A stretch of DNA of 64,000 nt from Pseudeuparius sepicola (Eukaryota; Arthropoda; Insecta; Coleoptera; Anthribidae): the NCBI GenBank assembly GCA_963920635.1, contig OY987303.1, positions 19,570,175 to 19,634,174 of the forward strand. Direction: 5' to 3'. The position numbers and the translations under genes were made by a program. Numbering within the stretch: position 1 is the first letter of the stretch; each line of letters starts with the position of its first letter. The notes beneath the pieces are model-generated. The model had not been told where the DNA came from. It did not search any database and was given only the letters and a program-made list of their open reading frames with translations. Shown in pieces: positions 34,008 through 45,459 of this stretch.

Positions 34008-36064
34008 AATAATAATAATAATAATAATAAACAAATTTATTTAGCAACAAATTGCTATCCAACTACATCATTAATAAATAAAACCTACTGTGTATTAATA
34101 TCCTATTCTAATTATTTAAATAATTACACTTTAAATTAAACTTTTTTTTTAATGAAGAATTTTTTTAATGATGGGGCTAAATTATTGTAACAAATTAATC
34201 CTTAAAAAAAATCGAATTTTGAGCAGATTTAGAATTTTTTTGGTCCAACACAAAATTTGAATTTCCTCTTGTTTGATAATTATGTACTTCTTGAAATTTT
34301 GTTAACATGTTGCTAAAATACGGCGCTACTAAATTTAATTTAATTTATGAATAAATATTAAAGTTTTATATTCTAAATAATTTTCTATGTTAAGCCATTC
34401 TAATTTATTTAACATATCTAAAATTTTGCTATACTTATTCCACCCTAAAATAATTCTCATTGATTTATTTTGTAAAATTTGCAAACGATCTTTGTCAACT
34501 TTTAAATAAATATAAAATAGTACTACAAAAATTTAGATGTGGCAAAATTATAGTATTATAAACGATTTTTAGTGTCCATTGACTTACATATAAACTGAAT
34601 CTATAAAGTACACCAATTTTTGTTCCCATTTTTTTACATACGTAATCTACATGTTCGTTAAATTTTAATTTTCTGTCTATAATTATTCCTAAATATTTAT
34701 ATATTTCAACTATTTCAATTTTACAGCTATTAATTTCAAATGAATAATTATTATAAATAAATTCATTATACATCTTGTCTTCACCTAATATCATTGATTT
34801 AGTCTTAGAAATATTAACTTTTAATTTATTAGTTTTCATCCATTTATTTATTTTGTTTCATTCTAAATTAATTGTGTCCATTAAAACCTTAGAATTTTGC
34901 TCTTTTACGTATAAAACTGCGTCGTCAGCGAACAGACGATATTGACATGTAAGAATTTTTGGTAGATCATTTATATAAATAACAAAAAGTAATGGACCCA
35001 AAACACTTCCTTGTGGAACTCCTACGTTCACATCTTCAAGACAAGAAACATTTTTTCCACATCTAACCTTTTGTTTTCTATGTGTTAAATAATTTTGAAA
35101 CCACTTTAATGCTAAATTTTCAATGCCATAAAATTTTAATTTTTCTAACAATTTTGATCTATCGATGGTTTCAAAAGCCCTTTTTAAATCTAAAAAAACT
35201 ATTCCCACCAATTTTCTTTCATCCAAGGCATTTTTCCATTCATTAAGTACATATTGAACTGCACATTCACAACTATAATTTTGTCGAAAACCTGACTGAA
35301 ACTGACATAATATATTATTATCTTCTATAAATTGTGCAAATTGAATATATACAACTTTTTCTAGAATTTTTTCTATTGCTGGAAGCATATTTATTGGCCT
35401 AAAATCATTAGCACATTTTGAATTTTGAATTTTTCTTATAGGAATTATGGTTGAAATTTTTAAATCATCTGGAACAACACCATTCTCCAAACTGAAATTG
35501 ATTATAATTAATAATTGCTCACATACCTCGAAAAAATATTTTTTTAATAAAATAATATCAATTTCGTCCGAGCTTCCCTTGTTTGGTAGACTAAATAAAA
35601 TATTTCTTAATTCTTCACATGATATTTTCTCAAATTTTACAAATTTTACTGAATTTTTAGTATTCTTTAAAACAAATGATTCACTAGTTACCGGTATAGA
35701 ACTAACAATTTCATTAATGCTATCAATATAAAATTTGTTAAATTTTTCAGATATTTCTTCACCATCTGATATGCATCCATTACCAAAGGTTATTTCCATA
35801 AAATTTTCATTTGACTTTTTTGAAATTAACGGTTTTAAAGTTTTCCACATTTCTTTTGAGTTATACTTACAATTATCAATTTTGTTTTCAAAAAATTTCC
35901 TCTTTTCAATCCTTATTTTAGCAACAACTACATTTCAACCATAAGAATTTTTTTCGAGAAATTTAATTTTTAGTTTAAAAGACCTACTCATTTCCGATAT
36001 TAAAATAAAATAGCATTTTATTTCATAAAAAAAACTTAAAATGAAAATAATAATAATAATTAAT
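34008..36064 (-). mobile_element. 5'-truncated non-LTR retrotransposon inserted in the mariner element
   Basis: The minus-strand element ends 3' in a (TTA)n tail (34,008-34,032) after a short untranslated region and contains an RT frame. Its 5' part (apurinic endonuclease and ORF1) is missing, so it is a typical 5'-truncated insertion. An AATAATAATAATTAATAA run at about 36,046-36,064 marks the other junction. A target-site duplication cannot be separated from the simple repeats. The clade is CR1/L2/jockey-like from RT motifs and the short-repeat tail. Confidence 0.85.
34150..35990 (-). pseudogene. LINE reverse transcriptase (CR1/L2/jockey-like), several stops
   Basis: Reading from 35,990 downward, a leader (MSRSFKLKIKFLEKN) is followed by one stop and then the long frame 35,850-34,858. 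RT motifs appear in order: KGSSDEIDIILLKK, NDFRPINMLPAIEKILEKVV, QSGFRQNYSC, IVFLDLKRAFETIDR, GVPQGSVLGPLLFVIYINDL and FADDAVLYV. The catalytic Asp-Asp pair is intact, with FADD instead of YADD as is usual in this clade. A stop at 34,858 sits in the same frame as the continuation (NKLKVNISKTKSMILG, then YKYLGIIIDRKLKFNEHV). After another stop near 34,495, shifted frames carry NKSMRIILGWNKYSKILDML and NYQTRGNSNFV, the family's C-terminal domain. It reads as a fairly young but inactive copy. Confidence 0.9.
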
Positions 36065-36329
36065 AAGGCACAAGAAGAATTTTACCAAAAATAAGTCAGC
36101 AGCTAACAATGGAATGGATAAAACAAAAGACAATCGGTCTCCTTTACAACATTTCAGCTGTCAAAATAATTAATTGTCCCAGTATATTTCCGTTGTTATT
36201 ATTATGGACAACATAAATAATAGAGTTAGAAATAGAAATACTACGCGTTTCAATAAAAATTAAATTATAGATATGATAAGCGTTTTGGCAAGTACCTACC
36301 TAATAATAATTATCAATTAAGGATGACCA

Positions 36330-37394
36330 GAATAATCTATTTGGAAAGATATCCGGAACGGCGTCAACCAAGTTTGCATATTATGTTAAAACAACTATTA
36401 CTTAGATTTAGAAGCACGCAGGAAGAGTGATGTATACAAAAAAAAGTGGTAAATAATAAGGCAGTGCTTAATGATGAAAATGAACTGAGTATTCTACTAT
36501 CTGTGGAAGAAAACCCGGTGCAAATTTGTAGAGAATTATGAGAAAATTCAAACATCTCTATAGAACTTCTACTTTAAGAATACTGAAAAAGTTTAAGTAT
36601 AAGGCGTATCATATTAGATATTATCAAAAATATTATCCAAGGGACTTTGAAAAACGGATGGATTTTTTGCAGCTGGGTGACAAAGCATATGATGAGGATG
36701 AGGAGTTCTTTCGCTTTGTGTTATTTACAGATGAATCGACGTTTCGATCGAATGGAATGATTAATCGGCATAACAAACGCTACTACAGTCAACAAAATCC
36801 ATACTGGCTTGGCGAAATCCAACAGCAAGCATGATGGTCACTAAATGTTTGGGGTGGCATTTTATGTAACTACGTCATTGGTCCATATTCCTGTAACCAA
36901 ACATTAACGGCCGACATATATACTTACGTTTTCTACAAGAAACTCTTCCAGTTCTATTAGAAAAAGTAACCTTAGAGGTAAGGGAAAGAATGTGGTTCCA
37001 ACATGATGGAGCACCGGTTCACAATAGACAAGGCATCACGGATTTCTTGACGGAGAAGTATGGAACAAAATGGATAGGAAACGTAGTACGAGAATGACGT
37101 AGAAGGCGCAGGACCTAGTTTATTTCCTCCCAGGTCACCTGACCTTAATCCTCTGGATTACCTTTTCGGGGGTTTTATAAAGGATAAAGTTTATGAAACA
37201 CCTTGTAACACCAGGGAAGAAACATCGAATTGATAATTACTTCAATTCAATGGGAACAAATGAAAGACAGAGTAAGGGAAGCATTTGCAGGTGTGACAGC
37301 TGACATGCTCAGAAGCGCTCAAGAAAATTTCATCAAAAGGGCCAATATCTGCATGACAGCAGAAGGCCATGTTTTTGAAAATAAATTGAAATAG
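36330..37394 (+). pseudogene. Mariner-superfamily transposase (DD..D, WGG/PRSPDLNPLD type), decayed
   Basis: Pieces in several frames follow the order of the family. They are YPERRQPSLHIMLKQLLL (helix-turn-helix region), LNDENELSILLSVEENPVQI, then FVLFTDESTFRSNGMINRHN with the first catalytic Asp. After a stop come WSLNVWGGILCNYVIGPYS, ERMWFQHDGAPVHNRQGITD with the second Asp, then KWIGN, and PPRSPDLNPLDYLFGGFIKD with the third Asp. The C-terminus ends ICMTAEGHVFEN before TAG near 37,394. At least four stops or frameshifts disrupt it. It is related to, but clearly different from, the transposase at 60,099-61,183. Confidence 0.85.
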
Positions 37395-37699
37395 GAAGCG
37401 CAATAATTTTTTAAGGAATATATATTTATTCTTTCAGTTAAATTTTCATATAATTATGTTGACTTTAGTAATAAATGATTAATTTATGTTACCATTTGAA
37501 AAAATTGACATCATCTGTGTCATCCCCGTGACGTCATCAACTGTCATGACTTGACTATATGGTCAAAAGTTGCCCCATATACGCTCATTATGCTTGCATT
37601 GATTATTTTTGAAATTATACGTTTATTTAAAAAATTAAAAGGATGTTCCCAAATCGTTAAACACCCCTGGATATGTTATAATAATAATACATACTTATA

Positions 37700-38142
37700 C
37701 AGTATGTCCACGGTTACTCGGAACTCTGAACACGCAACGGAAACGTTACGTTACGGTACACGGAAACAAGTTACTCTCCATAAAAAGTTTTGCTTGTTCG
37801 TAAAATAAGATTGGCTAGATATAATTAACATTTCTTGTACCTGGTGTCCAAAAAATTGAAAAAACGTAAATGTTACAATAGTAAACTGCCCTTATTTGAG
37901 ACGATATTAAAAAATTTATTAGGAATTTTGAACAACTTTTCCTAATAATTTTTCCCATATCTTTACAAATAAAGGCAGTTCACTCTTGCACCATTCTTCA
38001 CCTTGTACAGGAAATGTTAATTACTTCCGTGCCAATCTTATTTAAAGAACAAGCAAAACTTTTTATGGAAAGTAACATTTTTTCGATAAAATGAAAAATA
38101 AAGAAGTTTTTCCTATTGGACACCGTAACCGTGGACATACTG
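37700..38142. mobile_element. 443-bp TA-flanked MITE, CAGTATGTCCACGGTTAC ends
   Basis: Perfect 18-base ends are flanked by TA (37,698-37,699 and 38,143-38,144). The pairing extends inward through CAAGTACAAGAAATGTTAAT-type and AACAAGCAAAACTTTTTATG blocks, giving arms of about 150 bases. No transposase. The terminus resembles the CAGTGTGTCC end of the 3,516-4,348 element, so the two may share a transposase source. Confidence 0.9.
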
Positions 38143-38304
38143 TAGAGATGGGTACCTGAAAAACAAAAAAGTAGCCGACCTCGGAAAGACCTCAACTTTT
38201 GGGGTTCCTGTGCCTAGTTGTCGCCTCGCTGAAACCACAGATTTATAAACGTCTCGCCTTATTTGTTTTTTAATATTTTGTACTTTGTATTGTAACTAAA
38301 TCTT

Positions 38305-39517
38305 TGAATAAAGAATCCCAAGAAGGAGTCAAAGCTCTGTGTATTATAAAATAAGTGAGAAATCGCCCTGAATAGTAACCAAGTTTTGACACAAAATTTT
38401 GGTATCTGACACGGTGATAGGTGTGAGTATGTGGTATTTAGGTGCTTTTTCGAGTTAATATGCTTAGCTGTGCGGCCTGTGGCACTTCCCTGGCCGCCAA
38501 AACCAAAATGTTTGAGGGTAATAATCCATCGGTAAGTAATTTTGCAATTTAAATTAAGTTTTGAGACCATGCACCAAAGTGGCATAGGCGTTTGTGTAGG
38601 TACCTACTTCTTCATAATTGGAAATTTAAAATTATAATTCCTATATTATGATGTATTCCTAAACTTAAAGACATAAACGTGCCTTATAATTAGTGATGGG
38701 CGAATTCCGATTAAAAATAATCCGTTGTCCGGATTATTATCTGAGTCGGATTAATCCGGATTATGGTACACGGGTTATGGATGGATGGATGGACAATAAT
38801 TTCGGATTTCGGCCACAGAATTAAATTATTGTTAGTTCTGTGTTTCGGATACATTTTTGTAATCCGTATTCGAAATAGGATCGGATGGCCCGGCATCGGA
38901 TCATTCGAATCCGCGGCTGGTAGATACTTAGGTTAGATTCAATTTGGTTCGATTAGAAGTGACAGCTCTCGGCTTGTGATGCGAGTTGCATAATTAATTA
39001 CTATGTGTAATGAATTCAATAAAATATTACCGTACAGGGTGTTTCTGAATAAGTATCCGATTTCAGAGAACGTTTTTTCCTCGGGTATTTTTACGATAAA
39101 AATTTCATATAAACATGGGTCCACAAGGCCTTCATTTTGAGATACAGATTGTTGAAGATTTTTTTTTTACTTTTCTGATGAGAGAACAGAGAACTATATT
39201 CTCCCTACTTGCCATCCTTCATAGATCGGTTTGAAATCAGTAGATGGCGCTTTATTTTGCGTTGTAAGTCCCCGTTTATGAAACGGATGATAATCCGGAT
39301 GATAAACCGATTATTGAAATCACCAAATTATAAGTTATAATTTTTTGCCTGTATTGTAGGTACTGATTTCACGAAAAATGAGGATTTATGCCTCGATTAG
39401 TTTGTCGAAACAATTCAAAGGTGCGCGCCACTGTAAAAACGAAAACGACATCCCGCCATACGCTGTCCCTGTCCAGCGTTAAGCCCAAATTTGCTCCTTC
39501 CTGGGGTTCTTTATTCA
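38305..39517 (+). mobile_element. TGAATAAAGAAYCCC-ended element, interrupted copy
   Basis: The left end TGAATAAAGAATCCCAAGAA (38,305) and right end TTCCTGGGGTTCTTTATTCA (39,498-39,517) are inverted. The first ~235 bases and last ~80 bases match the compact copy at 58,305-58,660. The middle (about 38,545-39,440) is unrelated inserted DNA, including a CAGGGTGTTTCTGAATAAG terminus at about 39,034. It retains the small exon described at 38,460-38,531. Confidence 0.75.
38460..38531 (+). other. 24-codon exon relic with splice donor (element family of 58,305)
   Basis: ATG is followed by 23 codons, starting MLSCAACGTSLAAKT, directly followed by a strong donor GTAAGT at 38,532. The copy at 58,487-58,558 has the same length, the same Cys-x-x-Cys start and the same donor. 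This is probably the first coding exon of the parent transposon, with the later exons deleted. I do not recognise the protein; the CxxC suggests a zinc-binding start. Confidence 0.5.
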
Positions 39518-41150
39518 AAGGACTAAATAAATAAAATAAAAAATGTACAAAGTGTTCCGGTTTGTTTAGGACACAGGATAAAAAAGTCATTATAAGGCGG
39601 GTTGCTTATAATAATAATAATAATAAACATAGATCGTAAAATTTTTAGTTTCTGAGATACAGGGCGTTAAAATTTTCGAAAAAAAAAAATTCATTTTTAA
39701 TTTTTAAACTGTTAAAGACATTCAAGCCAGATTTGGATGAAGATGTATGTATAGACAATGTGTAATATCAAGTTTCTAAATTAACCAATTCCGGAGATAC
39801 GTTTACTCGGTACCACTAATTAAATAAATTTAGTACAGTCCTGAACAGAATAAAAAATATCATTTCTAGACAGATAATTCATTTCGAGCAGAATGTGCGT
39901 CTTGGCACTGAAATTCAAAAAGATTGACCAAAAACCGAAAAATGTGCTTTTTGCATGCAAATTGTCCGTTTTTTGTAAATAATTTTAGAAGCGTGGGATT
40001 AATTTTCAGATTTAATTTAACTAAATTCATTTAATAATGTTGTAGCCTCCTTTTTACGCCTTCAATATTTTGACATTTAGCCAATATAATACTTTTAATA
40101 TTTTTACATTTATTTAATTAACATTAAATACAAAATTATAAACAATATTTGCCGTCTTTTTGTTTAAATAAGGCAAAAAAATGTGGCGAGATGGTAATAG
40201 GGTGACAAACAATAGAAATGTAAGGTATTTTACTTTGTTTTGAAAATAATTTCGGTTATAAAATAGAGAGTCTCTTAAAATAAGTTAATGTATTTTAATT
40301 TTCATTTGTTTTAACGTGTTCAGTTTTTTAAATTTCCTAGTCTAATTTAATAAATTTAGAGTTTCCAATTGATGCCAGTTTGCACTTTGTTTTCTTATGG
40401 CTGCTTGATTTCACTCACAGAACCAGTAAAACGGCCTACTTTATAAAGGGTGAGTAAAAATCAAGGAAAAACAATATGTAAAAACTAGCTTTTACCATTT
40501 TAACAGTTAGGTGTAAAGAGAAAAATTATTTAAGAATACATATAGCTACTTAGAATTTAGCAACCTTTTAAAATATGCAATGGTTATGGTTCTAGCGTTG
40601 ACTTAGTATTTTGATATATTTCTACTGTGCCAAAATAAAACTCTTTTTGCAAAACGAATTTTCCTCCAGCTGTTTATGAGAAAATCGCATTTCCCACGAT
40701 ATAATCTAAAAGTAAACCAATTTGACAGACGCTTATCTACGAGTAGTCCATCAGTGATAATATAGGTATTTATAAAATCATTTTAAATGTAAGACCTTTT
40801 TATTCCATATAGGTATCTACCTCTGAGAAATAACCAAGGATAGGGGGAGCAACAGCTTCAAAATACATACGTTTGTAGTCAATCAACATCTTATGCAAAT
40901 TTACCGAAGTAAACAAACATTAGGCCCGTGTGTACAAGGTTTACCTGAGCTAGGTTATATCCTGAGAAATATCAATTTAGCCACATACCACACACTCTGC
41001 GTCCCATTGTATACAAAATCAGTCACTATATCCTAAATACTAATAAATAGCCTATAAATTAACAGAAAAACAATTAAAAACGGGAAAAATGCATACGTAA
41101 ACAATCGGAAAACTTGACATGCTGGGCATACACAAAACAAATACCGCTGA
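39518..41150. other. AT-rich stretch with decayed mariner-type interior sequence
   Basis: 39,595-39,850 (GAGATACAGGGCGTTAAAAT and similar) resembles arms of CAGGGTG elements in this window. (AAT)n lies at about 39,608-39,626. Nothing gene-like. Confidence 0.4.
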
Positions 41151-41970
41151 GTTAACGGACGCGGCGCCAGCGGGAGGCGGGGCATCAACAGCAGCGTTGC
41201 CATGTCGGGCGGTTTGAGGTATCTGTGACTATTTTATTAAAGTGGTAATTAGATACTATAATTACAGCGCAATTTAGTTTTAGTATAAAACTGTTACATA
41301 CAAGAAATTAATAACTACATTTGTTAATTTAGCGTTATGGGAGTTGCGCCTTCATTGAATCCCATTATTAAACCCTTCTATTTTGAAATGAAATGCTGTA
41401 AACAATGGAGTACGTGGCATCACTCAAAAAGATGTTGGCTTTGTTTACTTTTTGTCCTTACTCCCTCTATCCTTGGTTATTTCTCTGAGGTATCTACCGA
41501 CACTTTTATAAAGAAGAAAACGCTGAAAACTATTGTGAATTCTCTGTTTTCTGGCTTTCCCTGTATGCGCTATGGTCGAAGCGCCACCGTCCCATTACTA
41601 TCCCTCCGCCGCATCCCGTCTTTCCCGCAAAATCTCCCCCGGGAAGTCTTATTAGCGCCACCTTCGGCCTACGGGAGATCCCCCAGCCCATACCGGCTGG
41701 CGGCCAACCGCAATATGTAGCCCGACGTGCTAATCAAGCCCTCGTTAACTCCCCGCCTAATTTGAATTGCATACCGGCGGGATATTAGCATGCCGGCGCG
41801 GCCCGCCGCGCCATCGATCTGTAACTAATCTTCTCGGACTTGTTTCCCGGAGTATAAGCCGCAAGCCGCAGCGGCGCGCCGCGCGACGCCGGCTTTCTTG
41901 AATTTACTTCAGCGAGACTTCGCGAACAGTTGTTGCGCGGTGCTGACGGGCGATATTGCATAACACGGTA
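41151..41970. promoter_or_regulatory. GC-rich island(s), candidate conserved noncoding DNA
   Basis: Two GC-rich parts are seen: 41,155-41,215 (GGACGCGGCGCCAGCGGGAG) and 41,570-41,960 (CGGCGCGGCCCGCCGCGCC, GCCGCAGCGGCGCGCCGCGC). The second holds TTAGC- and CTAATC-type homeodomain cores amid CpG-rich sequence. A 127-codon plus frame (41,337-41,720) runs into it without recognisable features. Position and composition suggest regulatory DNA of a gene outside the window. Confidence 0.35.
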
Positions 41971-43359
41971 ACAATATCGTATGGGAGGAAATGAAGGGAA
42001 ATAAGGGAATGTTTAGGGTGATTCATTGGGAATAGAAAAACCTGAACACAAATAATTAAGATTTCCGATAAAATCAATATTTACCTAAATATACATATTT
42101 TTTTAGTTTTATTTAAATTAGTATAGGGAACAAAAGAAACTCGACAATTTTGCACTGCTGCCATGTGTCTAGTTGCTATAACCATAACAAAATGATGACA
42201 ACGGTGAAAATATAATTGTAGTAAAATACATATGATTTAGGTATACTGATATCGTTAGGGCATTTAGGCCGCTATTATACACTATAAAATTTCTTTGTCA
42301 AACATCTTTTATAAAAGATCTTTGATGAAAAATTTGTAATATACCTTCTTTTATAAAATATTTCTTTTATCAAAGATCTTTTATAAAAAAATAATAACAA
42401 GTTATTATATTTGATAAAAGATTTTACAATTCCAAAACAATATGGTGGAAGGCAAGTTCGTCTGGTGCGTTTCGGCAACAAAATTGTTAATTTCGGAATA
42501 CAAAAGCTATGGAATTATGTACATCTATCAGCATTCCGGTTATAAAAATAGAAATAAAAGACTGGATATATATATAAAATGACTGCATATATTAAGCAGA
42601 CTTAATTTAAATACTTAATTTAACGTAGTTAAGGCAACTAGTGTCATTTGATGGAAATATCTTGTCTGTTGTGCATTTACGTCAATTGACAATAGTTGCC
42701 GCAACATTAAGTTAAACCCTTAAATTAAGTCTGCATAAATGGACCCTTTATGTTTATTACACTGAATATACAGTGTGTCCCAGATTTGTGCTAAAAACAT
42801 TGTTATCTCCGTTATTATTTGAAATACAAAGTCTGCTAATGTATATCACAAATAATAATGCAGATAGCAATGCTGTTAGCTGAAATCTGAGATACACTGC
42901 GTGTGTATATATTTTAAACATAGATCAATAAAAATAATAATCTTTGTTTTGTTTTAAATTTTTTTAGATTATCAGGAGCATTAAAAGTAGGGACGAAGGG
43001 GACGACGTTTATAAGCCTATAAGGTCTATTGGTTTCTCTTATTAAAGTTTTTAGATAAAACAACTGCGGTTAATCACAATCAAATTTGGTTCATTTACTT
43101 GTATGTTCAGATCGTAACTCTTTGAGTAGGTTTAATCTATTATCACTCATTTTTTAATCATCAAAGAAATTTATCAAAATATTTAATAAAATATGGAATT
43201 ATTACTCAAATTAATTTTCCACATTCGCATACATAAATTTGACTACGTCTAGAAAGGTAAGTACCTTTTATTATTCAATTTTATTGTATAACTTTCCATA
43301 TAAGTTCCTAGGTACCTAATTCAAAAATATTTCTTTTCTAGCTTTGAATTTTCTATAAT
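41971..43359. other. Unassigned, with palindromic AT-rich block at 42,285-42,432 and lone terminus at 42,774
   Basis: 42,285-42,432 is built from ATCTTTTATAAAAGAT and TTGATAAAAGA phrases in both orientations. A CAGTGTGTCCCAGATTTGTG terminus (42,774) with TATA before it marks a decayed mariner-type end. No gene. Confidence 0.45.
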
Positions 43360-43411
43360 GTTACACACACTGCTGAAGATGACCTCCTAGGAGGGTTGAA
43401 ACATATGTAAC
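43360..43411 (+). ncRNA. Hammerhead-ribozyme-like motif
   Basis: GTTACA (43,360-43,365) can pair with TGTAAC (43,406-43,411). Between them lie CTGAAGA (43,373-43,379; fits the CUGANGA core), the hairpin ACCTCC-TA-GGAGGGT and GAAAC. This is the order of a small hammerhead core as found in Penelope-like and similar insect retroelements. The stem II bulge and one extra T before GAAA are departures from the ideal, and the cleavage-site base is not clear. Confidence 0.3.
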
Positions 43412-43836
43412 ATATTAAAAAAGCTGTGTTTGTGAAGCTGAGACTGTAAGTTTTTGTCCCTTTCGTTGTATTCAAAATTATGGTTGCAGAATTTAGAATT
43501 ACTGACTATTGTGATCCATCCAAGAAAGAAAACGTTATTGCGGACTTTGTCGGTGATGACTCGTGTGGCTTTTTCTTAGTTGAAATATACTTTAATAAGG
43601 AATATGAGCAATTTACACGGCATGTTTTTTTAACAATTTGCAGTTTAGAAAAACATTGGTTCGGAATGTATTAATTAGATATATTTATGAAAAAAATCAC
43701 AGGTTATGTGAAAAGACGAATAGACAGTTCCAGAAATTTACAATCATCTACGCAATTTAAGATTTTTTTTTTTGAAAACGAAAACATCAAGTACCAACAA
43801 ATATTTTCTAAAATTTATTTGTGGCGTAAACAGATT

Positions 43837-44330
43837 CATTGAATTTTAATTGTTTTTTTCGCCACCAGCGAGCTTTCGGAGAATAAATCTTCCTCCTTTC
43901 TCAAAGATCATGTCACGTCAAAGTATGATATTTCTTGAATCTGTCATTTCACTTTGACGTGACATGATCTTTGAGAAAGGAGGAAGATTAGGTAATAAAA
44001 AAAACCTGGTTCATGCAGCTTCTTTATCTTTTAATTTTACTTTATCTTTAAGAAATAACCAATGGCATTTGTCCCTTGATTTGAACTGACCAATGACATT
44101 TAATATTTCTTAAAGATAAAGAAAAATTAAAAGATAAAGAAGCTCTATGAACCAGGCCTTTTATTCTCCGAAAGCTCAGACTCAGAAAACAAATCTGTTG
44201 AAGATATTTTTTGAGTTACAAGTTCAAAGTATAGTTTATTTACTGTTAAGAATTTATTAATTTTCCAGGCAACTTGAAAAACTTGTCTTTTAACAAGTTT
44301 GGTGGCGAAAAACCCAATTAAAATTCAATG
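43837..44330. mobile_element. Compound palindrome: outer TIRs enclosing two separate hairpins
   Basis: Outer arms: CATTGAATTTTAATTG (43,837) and CAATTAAAATTCAATG (to 44,330), continuing into TTCGCCAC/GTGGCGAA. Second layer: AGCTTTCGGAGAATAAA (43,871) and its inverse at about 44,160-44,176. Inside are hairpin A (43,886-43,989), with perfect 39-base arms and a 26-base loop, and hairpin B (44,005-44,156), with ~50-base arms whose ends read CCTGGTTCATG and CATGAACCAGG-like. No coding capacity. Confidence 0.85.
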
Positions 44331-45459
44331 GATCAAGTACAAAGGTTTGTAGTGGAAGTGTACAAATTTCAATCATTAGAAGGCAGCCTTAGTAAGCAAA
44401 GATATGCTTGTTTTAATATTATATTTGAGATAACTCTACCCATGGGTGGTGTGGAAGGGAGCAGCAACATTAAAATAAGTTAAAATATTAAAAACCGAAC
44501 AAAAATCTGTCGCGTATATACTTCGAAAATTAAATCACTTTCGGAAACTATAATTCACAAGGCTACTTGTGCTCGTTTCTACCCCTCTTTTCAATCGGTT
44601 ATTGCTCGAAATGCATTCGATGAAATGAAATAGGGAAAATAAACGGTTTTTAGAAAATTTTATAAGGAACATTTTTTGTAAGTAGGTATAAAATTTTCTG
44701 TGCGACCAATGGTTAAATACCTAATTCTGAAAAAATGAAAAATATAATAAAATAAAAAACCCTTAAAAATTATCTCAAAACCCCTCCTTGTCGAGCCCCA
44801 TCAGTATCCCAAATTGCCATAAAACGCTCTACGGATATTAGTGTCCTGGGCTTAGACAAGGAAAGAGAAAGGACGCCTATCAGCGCTCGCGGGCGTGTTA
44901 CCGATTGCCACATCGCACGACAGGCCAGTGGCGTAGCATGAAACGCGTTCTTAGGCAATCACAAACATGTTAAGAATGGAAAGGTAGGTAGTTAATTTTG
45001 ACTTACATGTAATTTGAAATATTGGTATTTATTTGCAGATATTTTTCCAAATGTAAAGCTAGTGTCAAGTGCTGAAATATATTTATTTGCGGTGATTTCT
45101 AATCAATCAATATAAAATAAATAATCATGGAAACCAGCCCATATTTTATGAAACTGTCATAATCAATTAAGAAATTTTCAATAAAAACCATGTTAAAAAA
45201 TTATTATTAAATTATATTGGTCCTATTTACAAACAAAACAATACACTTTATCATACTAAAAGGTAGAAGGAATTTGAAGAGGTTATATTGAAAAAAAGGT
45301 TTTAGAGCACCTTTCAAAGGTAGCTTGTTAAATATTTACTTTTCTTTTGCTTTTGCTTTTCACTTCTGCTTTTGCAACCAAACGCTGAACAATTCACCAT
45401 AAGAGTATATTTTCCCCTTAATCACTGTTACTTTTAATTCACAAATTCACAACGTACCT
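44331..45459. other. Unassigned; GC-richer at 44,780-44,950
   Basis: CAGTGGCGTAGCATGAAA at about 44,925 resembles a hAT-type terminus without a partner. No gene. Confidence 0.35.

Larger units (their letters stand above)
33804..37670 (+). mobile_element. Mariner-superfamily transposon split by a nested LINE
   Basis: The left TIR (33,804-about 33,945, CCGGGGTGGTCAACGATTTG then GGAACAC) is matched in inverted form at about 37,525-37,670, ending CACCCCTGG. The arms share long blocks such as TTGACCATATAGTCAAGTCA and ATGACAGTTGATGACGTCAC. TA precedes the left end; the right TA is mutated (ATA). Removing the LINE at 34,008-36,064 leaves about 1.8 kb, a normal mariner size, with a decayed transposase on the plus strand. 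Confidence 0.85.

Noticed and set aside
35447..35731. 94-codon plus frame opposite the LINE
   Set aside because: Antisense shadow of the reverse transcriptase frame.
41337..41720. 127-codon plus frame
   Set aside because: Starts in AT-rich and ends in GC-rich DNA without codon consistency or family resemblance.
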